Below, piece after piece: positions 34,148 to 45,565 of a DNA stretch of 64,000 bases. The stretch is taken from NCBI GenBank assembly GCA_032622095.1, contig CP136067.1, positions 177,232,556-177,296,555 on the forward strand, read 5' to 3'. The number at the start of each line of letters is the position of its first letter. Position 1 is the first letter of the stretch. The stretch comes from Siphonodentalium dalli (lineage: Eukaryota; Mollusca; Scaphopoda; Gadilida; Siphonodentaliidae). The notes below the pieces were generated by a model that saw nothing but the letters and a program-made list of their open reading frames with translations, was not told where the DNA came from and searched no databases. The position numbers and the translations under genes are program-made.

Positions 34148-34463
34148 GCGGCCGGCATGCAAGTTTGGTATGAGAGAGCGCAGTGAAAACATTTTTATTA
34201 CTGGTGATTTTAATGCGCGTACAACAGAAGACTCAGACAGAGTCAGACAGTCAGACTACATTCACGGACAAGAAAACTGACACGAACCTATCCATATTGC
34301 CAACAACTATGACATTTGTAACGCCGAGCTAGCTATAGAATGAGTGGGCTTCACAAAACAAAGATATAACATGGATAAAACGAAAAACAATTATGGTAGA
34401 AAATTACTAACTCTTTGTCATTATAGCCAAATGGTTTTTTATAAATGGGCGTATATATAGGCA
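34148..34463 (+). pseudogene. LINE 2, segment 2: endonuclease catalytic core
   Basis: After a one-base break near 34,185 the translation SENIFITGDFNART matches LINE 1 ENIILAGDFNART, including the catalytic Asp and Asn. Further on KNNYGRKLLTLC matches SNNYGSKLMHLC of LINE 1. Stops are present (about 34,278 and 34,340). The sequence ends INGRIYIG at 34,463, where a long-TIR element is inserted. Confidence 0.8.
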
Positions 34464-35713
34464 ATGGCTGCGGACACATGTACCACAGTAGCGACGGCGT
34501 AGTAGGTGTGACAATTTATTATGGTATAGTTTGGTGACAATTGGCCGTCATAATTAATATGCCATTGCAAGCCATGTCGCCCTCTGCAAATTCGCACAAT
34601 GAGTCTACCAAGCTCTACCAGCGACGGTCGATAGCTCAAGGATGTATCTACCTCAATGTCTTGTCGCTGTTGATCTTTACTCAACACGCAGTTATATTTT
34701 GCATGCTAACACACAAGTCCACTTGATAACTTAAAGGTACGGTTGGCCTTGGCGGTGGGTATCCTGTGAAAATATTTACACCCGTCAAAAACCGCCACAA
34801 ACAGAAAGAACATCAAAATGTAGACAGACTTTGTCCGTATACAAATAATAAATATCGCATAAACAGTATGTTATTGCCATCTGTTTGACCATTGTTATGT
34901 AAACACAAGCATAAAAAGTAACTTTTCTGGTGTTTGTTTATATTATGATGGTAAACATAAAGAGCCTTCTTTGTTGGTGAATTCCTGATATGGAACTAAT
35001 AAAGAGCGTTTATGCCATTTGTGTGTGATTAGCCAGTAGCATTGTGCTGTCTTCCGTAACACAATCAGGCTCTTGCTTATGTAAAATATAGTAGGTCTTT
35101 GTGATAACATGCTGTTTACGCGATGGTCATGGTATATATGAACGAAACTGTATGCGTTTTAATGTTTTTCTGTTTACGGTGATTGGAACAAATATGAATA
35201 TTTTCGACAACTAAGGCCACACGTGCCTTTAATGAATAACCCATTTCTGCCAACAGCCACGATTGTTCTTACTATGAATAAATCTCCCGTGTAAATTCTC
35301 AGCAAATGTAAGTGAGTCAAACCTTATGCGTAGAACTAAAATAAATAAAAACTCAATTGGGGAACTGTCTTAATACTCATGAAATTAATATAAGTGGATA
35401 AACATGCATGCATGGTATGTGAGTCAATGAGGAATTGCCACCAGGTCACGGACAAACACAATTCTGGACAATCGATGGTGCAATTATATATATCGTAGCC
35501 AATACAATTTAGCAAAACGTAATGAGTAGAGATCAACCTTGGTGAAACGCAATGGGTTAATTGGTCCAGTCGACTCATTGTGCGGAAACTCAGCGGGCAA
35601 CATGACTTGCTATGTCATATTAATTATGACGACCAATTGTCACCAAACTCAACCATAATAAATTGTCACACCTACTATGCAATAGCTACTGTGATACGTG
35701 TGACCGTAGGCAA
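34464..35713. mobile_element. Long-TIR DNA element, copy 1
   Basis: Terminal arms of about 140 bp: 34,464-34,605 (ATGGCTGCGGACACATG, CCACAGTAGCGACGGC, TTTGGTGACAATTGGCC, CACAATGAGTC) is repeated in inverse at 35,575-35,713. Removing it joins INGRIYIG to NDSMIGAFTS of LINE 2, which fixes the boundaries to within a base or two. No transposase is encoded. It carries a TTAA-type miniature element (34,731-35,232). Copy 2 with the same arms is at 36,447-39,428. A PIF/Harbinger affiliation is possible from a Myb/SANT-like fragment in copy 2, but no 3-bp target duplication could be confirmed. Confidence 0.75.
34731..35232 (+). mobile_element. TTAA-type miniature element family 3, copy inside long-TIR copy 1
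   Basis: It starts TTAAAGGTACGGTTGGC and ends CACACGTGCCTTTAA. TTAA at both ends plus short inverted termini (AGGYACG...) suggests TTAA-specific transposition, as in piggyBac or Kolobok superfamilies. The interior shares AAACATAAAGAGC and AATAAAGAGCGTTTATG with the copies at 45,566, 47,802 and 55,795. Non-coding. Confidence 0.7.
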
Positions 35714-36446
35714 CGATAGCATGATAGGAGCATTCACTTCGGGCGAAGCGTCGACAATCGACGACATGATATGTTGTCTCCCAACGTTTTCCGATTGTAA
35801 AGAACTTTGATATAGGAGATTTCAATAAACTATTTTCGGATATTCACAAAACATTAACATCTGAAATATCAATTGATTTAAATATGCACGAAGGAATTAT
35901 AAATGATTCTCATAAAATGCCACCTATACATGTAGGTGTAGATGGGATGGAACCAAATCTATTTAATTGATGTACAATTTATAGATCCTGATGATATTGA
36001 TTCTATTATACGACAGACCATCGATAAACACGAAATCGACCACCCAAACAGTAACTAGATGAACGATATTGTATCCAAAATAACACATGTAATTCATAAT
36101 TATGCAGATAAAACCTTTGGACTGGCCAGTAATTAAGATAAATAAAAGTAGATAAGAACATCTAACTAGCCTTGGTTTAACCCAGCGTGTAAACTAGCCA
36201 GGAAGGAATAACGAAAAGCAGAAGGAGACAACAAGTCTAAAAATAATGACTTGATCAGAAACGTGGTGCGTGAAACAGCTAAACTTTACAAGGTTGCAAT
36301 GGATAATGCGATGAAATCTCACAAAGAGAAGATATCTGGTGAAATGACTAAATTAAAAAAGGGCGACTCGAGAACATTTTGGTCTATATTGAATAAGAAA
36401 ATTACAAATAAATGATCATGCGAATTATTTCCCAGACATAAATGCA
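35714..36446 (+). pseudogene. LINE 2, segment 3: end of endonuclease and linker
   Basis: Translation across several frames gives GAFTSGEASTIDDMI and FNKLFSDIHKTLTSE (compare SSFTSNGVSVIDYVI and FNLLFSDVHSPVTFS of LINE 1, with the SDxH active-site block), then PWFNPACKLARK and SRTFWSILNKK (LINE 1: PWFSNSCCDTR, SREFWKLIKN). Many stops and frame changes are present. It ends in ELFP-PDINA-like sequence at 36,446 where long-TIR copy 2 begins. I did not find the RT part after 39,428. Confidence 0.75.
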
Positions 36447-37399
36447 TTGGCTGCGGACACACGTACCACAGTAGCGATGGCATAGTGTGTGTGACAGTTA
36501 TTATGGTGCAGTTTGGTGACAATCGGTCGTCATATTTCTGTGATATTGCTAGCCATGTTGCGCGCTGAGTTTCCGCACAATGAGTCGACTCGACCAATTA
36601 ACCCATTACGTTTCACCAAGGTTGATCTCTACTCATTACGTATTGCTAAATTGTATTCTCTATACGATATAAAAACTTGTACGATCAATCGTCCAGAATT
36701 GTGTTTGACCGTGGCAATCCAACCCCTGTGCAAGTGGTCCTGCAAAAGTGCTATGATGCTGGTGGGTCCTGCTGTTTTGCTATGATGCGGTTAGTACAAA
36801 GCGATGCTGGTGACCGCGTGCGCGTTCCGCCTCGTGTTATCATCGAAACCACGCAATTACAACACGATTTAAACATTCTGATTATCACACATGAATGCAC
36901 TAAAACCTCCGGTATACACACATTCTGCAACTCCGTGGACGACTTAAGAATGACGTTCTTTGGTGAGTTTTAACCTAGTTATTGTTCCACCAAAAAAACT
37001 CTAGTTTTGTCGCGCTACATGACTGAAATCATCCCAGATGAAGGGACTGCTGATTTTAATAACAAAGACACACATTCATTCAAAAGATATATAGCGTACA
37101 CTTGAAACAAGCCCAATTTGTTATTCTATGGTCCACACTGATGTTGGTGCGGGACCACGGTGAAGTTGGTGAGAATCCACACTGATGTTGGTGAGGACCC
37201 ACTCTGATGTTGTTGAAATATTTTTCTTCCATTTTACTGAACTCAAATCATGAACACATCGATTTCAAACACTACGAGGAGAGAAAATATAGTCCACCGT
37301 GGAGTCAGAAAGATCTTTAGAATCGAGAATAATGACCCAAATATCACACATTGGACTATACCATGACATTGGCTACTTATTCCCAGTTACTTATTCCTT

Positions 37400-38600
37400 T
37401 TTCGGAAACATGCAAACTTGACCAAATAAACGGTGCGGTAGGGTGGATCACCCCAAGTTATGTTAGAAAAACCGAAAAACGAACCATTCTATAGCCCGTG
37501 CGGTTGCAACAGAGGTGGCAAAAAGGCCATCCATTGCCGTTTCCGTATCTATGGATCCACTTTGACCAAATAAAAGGTGCCATAGGGTGGCCCACCCCTT
37601 GTTATACTACAAAAACCGAACACCGCACCCTCTTAGACAGCGCGGTTGCCACATGAGGTGGCAAAAAGGGCACCCATTGTCGTTTCGGTATCTATGGACC
37701 GATTGAGCCCAAATTATCGGTGTGGTAGGGTGGCTCACCCTATGTTATGTTAGAAAAACCGAAAAATGCTTCTAGCCCGTGCTGTTACCCTAAATACCGA
37801 AACGGCAATGAGTGTTCTTTTTGCCACCTCGTGTGGGAACTACACGGGCTAGAAGGGTGCGGTTTTCGATTTTTATAGTATAACTTGGGATGGGCCACCC
37901 TATCGCATGGTTTATTTGGTAAAAATCGGTCCAAAAATACCGAAACAATGTGTGTCCTCCATCTTCTGTGGCAACCGCACTGGCTAGAGGGTGCGGTTTT
38001 CGGTTTGTATAGTATATCTTGGGGTGGGCCACCCTACGGTGACGTTTATGTTATCTAAATCGGTCCATAAATACCTAAATGACACTGTGTGTCATTTTTG
38101 CCACCTCCTGTGGTAACCACACGGGATAGAGGGTACGGTTTTCTGTTTTCATAGTATAACTTGGGGTGTGCCACCCTACCGCACCGTTCATTTTGTCAAA
38201 ATTGGTCCATAAATACCGAAACGGCAATGGGTGTCATTTTTGCCAGCTCCCGTGTCATCCGCACGGGCTAGATGGTGCGATTTTCGGTTTTTCTAGCATA
38301 ACGTGAGGTGGGCTACCCTACCACACTGTTTATTTGGATGACAATATGTCCATAAAGGTCGAAACGGCAATGGATGCCCCTTTTGCCACCTCATGTTGCA
38401 ACAGTACGGGTTAGATTGATGCCCTTTTCGGTTTTTGTAGTATAATTTGGGGTTGGCCACCCTATTGCGCCGTTTATTTGGTCAAAATTGGTCCATAAAT
38501 ACAGAAACGGCATTGGATATCCATTTTGCCACCTCCCGCGGCAACCGCACGGGCTAAAAGTGTGCAGTTTTCGGTTATTATATCGGTTAATCTTTACCAC
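37400..38600. repeat. ~144-bp satellite with an internal orientation switch
   Basis: About six units run in one direction from 37,791 to 38,600 (ACCGAAACGGCAATGGGTGT, GCCACCTCCYGTGG, CCGCACGGGCTAGA, GGTGCGGTTTTCGGTTTT, GGGGTGGGCCACCCTACC, TTTATTTGGTCAAAATTGGTCC; landmarks near 37,791, 37,938, 38,070, 38,214, 38,355, 38,499). From about 37,400 to 37,790 two and a half units run in the opposite direction (landmarks near 37,532 and 37,674). The head-to-head junction is near 37,785-37,795. Each unit also contains the near-palindrome GGGTGGGCCACCC. Confidence 0.85.
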
Positions 38601-38774
38601 ATGATTTAACACCGGTACCCGTGCATAATATAAAAGTGGTATTTGAAGAAGAATTGAGTTGATATTCTAATGCCATTCATTGTATTCATATTCATATTCT
38701 ACATCCTTGTATTTTGAAGACCGAAACATTTGACCGAGTTTCATTTATGGATGAATTAAAACCTATATCGCTAT

Positions 38775-38995
38775 CATGGCGTACTTACGCTCTATATAAT
38801 ACGGCATATATACGCCGCATATAATACGGCATATATACGCCGCAATTAAGTCCACCACAACATACTTACGCTCTATAATGTGGTGTATATTCTCTGTAAT
38901 ACGGCGTGATTACGTCTCAGTACGACGTATATTCGCCGTAATACGTCGTAATTATGCCCTCTTGTGCGGCGTAATAACACAATATAGTACGACGT
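38775..38995. repeat. Cluster of TACG palindromes
   Basis: Variants of AATACGGCGTATATACGCCG and TACGACGTA / TACGTCGTA recur about a dozen times, with a direct duplication of ATAATACGGCATATATACGC at 38,796 and 38,820. No coding function; it could form cruciforms. Confidence 0.7.
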
Positions 38996-39168
38996 ATTTA
39001 CGTGAATCCCCCACTCACTGACATATCATGCACGTAGTACGTTTTGTTGATATGATCTCAATTCATGTTTATCCACTTATATTAATTCCATGCGTATTAA
39101 GACAGTTCCCCAATTGCGTTTTTATTTTTGCGACGTTTAGTTCTCCGCATAATTCCGCTAATATTATC

Positions 39169-39279
39169 ATGTGGGCCAATGAAGCTGTGTCGGAACTGTT
39201 GGAGGAAATGCAGCTGCGAGAAAGTATCTGGAATAAACAAAGCGAACTATACAAGGACCAAAAACAAGAAAAAGGATGA
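39169..39279 (+). pseudogene. Fragment of a Myb/SANT-like (MADF-type) DNA-binding domain
   Basis: The last 36 residues of a frame ending at 39,279 read MWANEAVSELLEEMQLRESIWNKQ followed by SELYKDQK. This fits the first helix and turn of Myb/SANT-like or MADF domains (W-x-x-E-A ... L-I/L ... lW ... YKD), which occur in the accessory protein of PIF/Harbinger transposons and in related host factors. The rest of the three-helix domain is missing after a stop. It sits just inside the right arm of long-TIR copy 2. Confidence 0.4.
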
Positions 39280-39710
39280 TTATAACGACTCATTATGCGA
39301 ATATGCAGTGGGCGACATGGCTAGCCATGGCATATTAATTATGACAACCAATTGTCACCAAACTCCATCATAATAAATTGTCACACCTACTATGCTATCG
39401 CTACTGTGATACGTTTGTCCGCAGCCAATAACCTACACACATGGTCCCGGGATTCAAATAAAATGCCGGTACGCTACTTTGAAGGCGAACAATTTGTGAC
39501 ATTTGATGGTTAGAATGGGCCTTTTTAGCTCTTTTTATGCTCTGTCGGATTTCACTATGTTACTTGGGTCCTTATTTGCATTTAACAGGCATCCACATAT
39601 CAATTTCGTTGCATCCGATCATCATCGTGTCGGAAAGTAGAATATGTGTGGCTAACAGTATTGGTCAAATTGTGATTGTGAAATTTGTGTCCTCCATCAA
39701 ATATTTTCTA

Positions 39711-39945
39711 AACTGGTATTCAGTATTCACACCCTCTGTTAACTGATATTCAGTATTCACCCATCTGTTAACAGGTATTCAGTATTCACCCCATCTGTTA
39801 AATGGCAGTCAGTATTCACCCCTCTGTTAACCGGTATTCAGTATTCACTCCCTCTGTTAACGAGTATTCAGTCATCACCCCTATGTTACATGTAACTGGC
39901 ATTCAGTATTCACCCTCTGTTAACTGGTATGCAGGGTTCATGGGG
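39711..39945 (+). repeat. Minisatellite, ~30-bp unit, eight copies
   Basis: The unit is CTGGTATTCAGTATTCACCC followed by CTCTGTTAA, with small length changes between copies. Confidence 0.9.
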
Positions 39946-40584
39946 AGGGTGTGACACCCTCAACTATAAAGAGCGTTTGCGTGACTTCTGTACTAAATAT
40001 GGAAATAATGGAGAAATAAAGATATATATAATTGTATTAGTAAACACATGAACTGCGTGACGAGAACACGGAACCTCGGTAACTGTAAGCCACGGGCAGA
40101 CAGTTATCCAGGTGAAGGTTAACACATACACGCACTTCGCGGGAAAATCAAACACGTTCGGACGTCGGATAATGAGAAATTATAAAATGATTAAACCTAA
40201 TATGAAGTACTTTAGATAATGATATATTGCACTCGAGACACCTTCCCCTCGCTCGACAAACAAACATTTTATTATTATAGAACAGTATTCGGAGAGCATA
40301 AACGTGCCGACAACAGCATATTGTGGGGTTTTATTGGCCAGTAAGCTCGAAGTGAGATATGGGTAATAAACGGAGATAAATTCTATAGTGCATTGGAGTA
40401 TAATATGAATGTATGCTTGTTAGCGATGCGGAATGTAGAGAAGTTTCTGTCTGATCACTTTTCAGTTGTTTTAAAGCTCTCCCATCGAGGAGCCTGAACA
40501 ATAAACGCGTAATTTGGAAATAGGTCGACAAATACACGAAATATTGATATACAGACTTTATAGACTTTGAAAAGTCGCCAAAGT
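39946..40584. other. No recognisable gene
   Basis: AT-rich DNA without open frames of interest. The string AACTATAAAGAGCGTTTG at 39,961 resembles the AAAGAGCGTTT motif of miniature family 3 but no element ends are visible. Confidence 0.35.
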
Positions 40585-40800
40585 CATAACCATTCTCCAG
40601 CTTAATAAACCTGGCCTAAGGTCAGTTACGTGTAATTACCTAAATGCGGAATCAGGCGGTCTGGTTACAGGTGTGGATAGGTCATTCACCAGTTCTAGTC
40701 CAATCTTGTGGAACCGCCTCCCAAATAGTTTAAGAGATCCATTCATACCAGTCGACATAAATTTCGACTCAGCATATCATATAAATTCATCTGAGTCGAA
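40585..40800 (+). pseudogene. LINE 3'-end remnant (C-terminal domain fragment)
   Basis: The translation LNAESGGLVTGVDRSFTSSS then PILWNRLPNSLRDPFIPVD is the SFxxxxPxLWNxLPxxLR block found near the C-terminus of CR1/Jockey/Rex-type LINE proteins. No RT precedes it, so it is a truncated copy. The boundaries are approximate. Confidence 0.5.
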
Positions 40801-40860
40801 CAGGACTGGCCGGAAAGCTATTTCCAGACTTGGGGATATACCAGGAAATTCCTTATTTTG

Positions 40861-41558
40861 ATTGGAAGAGGTACCAGAAACCGCTAACCCCGATTGGCTA
40901 ACCGATAACAGCTGCGCGTGTCCCGTAAAAATTGCTCAGGTGTCATCTGTATACGGCGAACGCAATAGTCGTTTAACTCGGTCATGTAGCACTGATTTAA
41001 AGTTAGTTTTAATAGTCTTATTGATTTTGACCAGCTGCTTTATTAAAGAAAACACTTTTGACAAATGGCATGATTCTGATCGGCGGCGAAATAACCGATG
41101 CCGATATTCAGTGTTCTGTACTAGTAAATCTCTGCCTCTCGTAACATTCCAATACAACCGCATAAATTATTCCTTATTTGGAATATCTGTGACATCAGTA
41201 TGACGTCACGATATTGGGGGAAGCCCATTGTTCTGGAAATGGGTTTTTACATGAATTCGTGTCGACGTAATATTATAATTATTACGGAGATGTTTACGTC
41301 GACTGCATTCATACCATCTAATGAATTTCTCAAGACTCGTCTATAAAGAGTTTTGAAACATTTAAAATGTAACTGAAAAGGTAAATACTAATGTAAAAAG
41401 TTTGGCAACAGGGACATTATCTATTTGTCTGTGTACGTACATGTATCAGCTCACATGTACGTATTGTAAAGCCCGTGATCAGTTGGCACAATGTTGTGGA
41501 AACGTGGCTCTAAATCATATTATTAGAATAGTTTTACAACATACTCACAGCTGCCTGT
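40861..41558. other. No recognisable gene
   Basis: A 113-codon frame at 40,862-41,203 (MEEVPETANPDWLTDNSCACPVK...) has no recognised features and overlaps a minus-strand frame of similar size. Nothing else is supported. Confidence 0.3.
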
Positions 41559-42215
41559 GTATGTATGGTATATCGATGCTTTCTGTATTCGGTCATTACT
41601 ACTTTCGTTGGCTTTGACCCAATAGATAAAATACACCCTAAAACAATAGGAGGGCGCCATTCTTATTCACACAAACCTTATTTTACATTGTGATGTTTGG
41701 GATCTCGCTGCATGCACTTGTGTATTTATTACATATCTATCAACGTAATTCGCATGATCGCACGACATTCCAACCGTGTGATAATTCTCAGAAACGCACT
41801 ATAGTGCAATCTGTCGACGGAACTATTTCATTCAGTGTTGTTAGACTGGCTTTCGCCGTTACTATTTTTACTTTTTCAACTTTTCAACGCAAGGGCGACA
41901 CTTGCCGAAATCGCAGCGCGCTGATTGCGTTATATTTTTGGAAAATCTGGGATAACCCAATTAACACCTTTGCGCGGGTCAAGATGGGTCAAGTTCACTC
42001 GCATACGTATCACAAATGTTGTTAATTTCGTCAAAATCCAGACACTCGTGCGGTTCTATCTATGTATGGTACATCGATGCGTTCTGTGTTCGGTCATTAC
42101 TACTTTCGTTGGCTTTGACCCAATAGATAAAACACACCCTAAAACCATAGGAGGGCGACATTTTTATTCACACAAACCTTATTTTATATTTGGGATCTCG
42201 CTACACTCTATAATT
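41559..42215 (+). repeat. Pair of ~150-bp direct repeats
   Basis: 41,565-41,710 and 42,065-42,200 share TATGGTAYATCGATGC, TCGGTCATTACTACTTTCGT, TGGCTTTGACCCAATAGATA, ACACACCCTAAAAC and TTTGGGATCTCGCT, about 500 bp apart. The 350 bp between them has no recognised gene. Confidence 0.75.
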
Positions 42216-43412
42216 AAGACAGATACACTGTGACGCGGCAGAAAAGCAAAAATATTCCACAGTTCCATTAACAGAAACCAATGAAGACACAACGCGCTGC
42301 GCTGCGTTGAGTGTTTTCGAAGGCAGGACTACTTCTAGCTGCACAAGATTATCCGAATTTAGGTAGCTCAAATCATTTAGCGAACACAACAAACGCGCAT
42401 TCTGGGAGATTCTTCACTATCGATACGAGACCAGTAATTGTGAAGAACCAACGAAACCAGACGAGTTCCCAAATACAAGAAGAAAAACGAGAGTTTTCGA
42501 AACGGTAGCTTTCATGTTCATTAACAGGACGTGGTGTAGGCTTCTGGTCCGGGTTTGGGTGCACAGAATGTACCTTCATTTCGACTTCGGAACTGGTTAG
42601 TCAGTGAATTTTTTCGGTCGCGTGACCTGGTTCGTGGTCATTTGTTTTTTTACAATGTTATATCCCCCAAACCAGAGAACACAACCAAATATAATATACA
42701 TTGACCTGTTCGTCTTGTGTGCGGAATCAAAACAAACTGAATGTTGCCATACGTATCACAAATGTTGTTAATAAGTATCAAAGTATTTTTTTTCTTTATA
42801 AATAATGTATTTTCTATAAACCAAAACATATTATTTGTATGAAGTTATCCATATTGCTATATGATAGAGAACCCAAACTGACGTCACAACGAGCAGGGTA
42901 CTTTAGGTTGTTTGTGTGTGCCTTTCTCAATTCCTAAACCATGGTTCCTAATCCCGAAGCTTTGTGAAAGATAGTCTATCGGCGAGGTTCAAATACGGTT
43001 GTATATCTGCATGGTATATCTATTTTCGCAACTTGTTTTTACCTGATTGTTTTTGGTCGTTGAATATGTTTCGTCTGAAACAACATACAAGATCAATTTT
43101 TAAGTTATCACATTTTTTTCTAATTGATTTCCGAGTCAAACGACTATTTATCTGGTATAATACATCTTCTGCATGATAAATTAGCAGATTTGTAAATAAG
43201 ATATTCTTGGTCTGTTACCAATGACATAATTAATGGCACGAGATAAATAGGATACCTACCAAGTTCTGCTAGCACCGCGTGATTCGATGCCATACGATTT
43301 ACCCCAAGCGCATATTTACAACATCGTATGTGAGTTGTTTCACACGGAACGGTTTCAAGATTTTTCAGATTCACGTCAAATGCCCACACTTCACATACAT
43401 ATAGTGCAATTT
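42216..43412. other. No recognisable gene
   Basis: Short open frames on both strands (for example 42,311-42,508 and 42,373-42,579) overlap each other and match nothing I know. Confidence 0.3.
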
Positions 43413-43869
43413 GTGACCCGCCATATCAAATCCAGTCGGAAGTCGGGATTTTTTTACCCTGTGCCAATGCATTCTCTTATATATGCGAGTCGACCATAGG
43501 TCGCCTCGCATATATAAGAGAATGCATTGGATTAACAATTTTTTATCATGTTTTTTAAATAAATGTTTCTTACAATTTTTAGGACATAAAATAAAAAAAA
43601 CATCCATTACCGTGCAGGGAGCCCCACACATATATAGAAGCACATAGAAGAGTGTCGTCTGCTCATGTTTGTCTGGGGCTCTGTATGGGTGAACTTATAA
43701 ATTGTTAAAGAATACAAGAACAAATTATTAAAATTGTAAAAAATTGTTAGGCCAATGCATTCTCTTATATATGCGAGGCGACCTATGGTCGACACGCAAA
43801 TATAAGAGAATGCATTGGCACAGGGTAAAAAAATCCCGACTTCCGACTGGATTTGATATGGCGGGTCAC
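43413..43869. mobile_element. Hairpin-TIR miniature element, copy 1
   Basis: Terminal arms of ~120 bp begin GTGACCCGCCATATCAAATC and end with the complement. Each arm contains its own long hairpin: CCAATGCATTCTCTTATATA + TGCGAG facing CTCGCATATATAAGAGAATG + CATTGG around a GTCGACCATAGGTCGC core. So one element has two hairpins nested in an overall inverted repeat. AATTT is duplicated on both sides (43,408-43,412 and 43,870-43,874), a possible target duplication. Copy 2 at 53,934-54,391 is very similar. Confidence 0.8.
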
Positions 43870-44059
43870 AATTTGTTTGGTGAGCTTTTCGAAGAGCGTG
43901 TTCCAAACGCTGATTGAATATATATTTTTGTCTTAAATATTTTATCAGTACATACTGTGCCTGTACCCTTTTATTGTGGACATCAAGGGGGTAGAAATAC
44001 CCTTGTCTTACCACACTATTGGATAGCATTTTTGGCCAACGCCATCTCGAGCCTGTGTC

Positions 44060-44960
44060 ATATACTAGCTAGAATTGTACATTGACTTTAGTATATGCAG
44101 AGTAATGTCAGTTAATCCTATATTACTAACTTTCTGGAACAAAATCTCCCTGTCGACGGAGTCAAATACCTTACTTTTAATTTTACAGAAGCTACATTGG
44201 TTTTTACTAATAAAATTGTTTTCTTCTAGGAATTCCGTGAGCCATTTGTTATTTATTTTATTGAACAACTTTCCAAGCGAGCTACTAATGCTAATCGCTC
44301 TATAGAAAATTGGGGCGGTAGGGTCCCGTTTCTTGTGCATAGGTTCGCTCAAAGTGACCATATATGGCAAGTGACGGGGCAATAGGATGATTGGTAAACA
44401 ACTTTGAAGAGTCATGTAACATCATCAATTATAATAGGTATAATCGTTTTGAGTTGTTCATTTCGGATACCGTCTTTACCAGGAGATTTTGTATTCTTAA
44501 TTTCTCGAAGGGCATTCTCCGTTATTAAGTTTGTGTTTAATTATCGGCCCATCTTTTTTTGGGTAATGGTCTATCGTCGGTGGTAGCCTCAGCCCTGCCA
44601 AATAAATCATTGAAAAATGTGACTGTGGGATCTGGATCAAGACTATCATACGAGGACTCTTGGGTTTCTCTCAAATTATGTATAATTTCCCAGTACTCAC
44701 TCTGATCAGATGTTTTGAGGGTATTCAGCTTTTCTTCGAGGGTTTGGTGAAAACATTCACGCTTGTATTTTAGATCCCTTGTATATGCTTTTAGCGACGA
44801 AGAATTTATTTATCAAAGGCCTGTCAAATGGATTATTTTTCATGTCACTTTCTATTCCTCTCATATTACCTTTCAGCATATTACACGTGTCATACAATTT
44901 TCGTTTCTTTTTCGACGGTATAAACGTATTACATGGTGATAACTTTTGAGATATTTAAAA
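44060..44960 (-). pseudogene. LINE RT fragment with internal deletion
   Basis: Reading downward from ~44,960: RETQESSYDSLDPDPTVTFF then FNDLF (linker), a degraded KSPGKDG-like segment, MHKKRDPTAPIFYRAISISS then SLGKLFNKINNKWLTEFLEE and SKVFDSVDREILFQKVSNIG. Between NNFISKNQ and SKVFDSVD about 15 residues of RT are missing. The YADD motif and everything 3' of it are absent. The YRAISISSSLGKLF block resembles LINE 1 more than the Daphne-like element. Several frame breaks. Confidence 0.75.
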
Positions 44961-45565
44961 TTAGAATGTTTGGTACGATTAGCGAGTGCTAATACATAAT
45001 CTGTTATCAGCATGTGTGGTTTAAATAATCATGTCAATGGATACTGGTATACGTCATAGAAGTTATACACAACAATGATCCCTGAATCAAATGGGATGTG
45101 TTGGCATTAGGGGGTGTATCTAACTGCACGTGACAGGAACCAGACATCACCCGACACGCGTGTCACTCGATCAAAGTCTTGTCAAGTGATTTAATTTAAT
45201 TATATATTTTTTAAATGGTTAAACACGAAAGAAAGCCATCGAGCATCCCCACTCACTGCCACATCAAAGGCACCACAGATACCAGAATAAAAGGAAACAT
45301 AAGTTATGTGATACCCGACCATGTCGATGACATGGGTTGTTTGCGGCCAATGATCCTCATTGTCATTGTAACTTAAGGATAGTGGGAGTTTGAATTAGAA
45401 GTACACCACTGTACAGACACACAATAGCAAGCATTTCATCTAATTAAACATGTGCCGTGGGCTTAGAAAATTTAGCTCCGTTTGAACATTTGAATATCGA
45501 ATGTGACCATCACTTTGTATCAGGTGGCTCAGTCGGCAAACAATATAGCGCATTAACACTCCTGG
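44961..45565. other. No recognisable gene
   Basis: AT-rich DNA, no repeats or open frames I can assign. Confidence 0.35.

Larger units (their letters stand above)
36447..39428. mobile_element. Long-TIR DNA element, copy 2 (~3.0 kb)
   Basis: Left arm 36,447-36,585 (TTGGCTGCGGACACACG, CCACAGTAGCGATGGC) and inverse right arm 39,288-39,428 (GCTACTGTGATACG...GTCCGCAGCCAA) match copy 1. Sub-terminal sequences also match (TTTCACCAAGGTTGATCTCT near 36,610; CATGTTTATCCACTTATATT and AAGACAGTTCCCCAATTG near 39,065). The interior contains an orientation-switching satellite, a TACG palindrome cluster and a Myb/SANT-like fragment. The region 36,700-37,380 has a 98-codon frame (36,677-36,973) that I do not recognise. 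Confidence 0.7.

Noticed and set aside
36677-36973. 98-codon frame inside long-TIR copy 2 as a transposase
   Set aside because: No DDE, helix-turn-helix or zinc motif is visible, and the frame is short and isolated.
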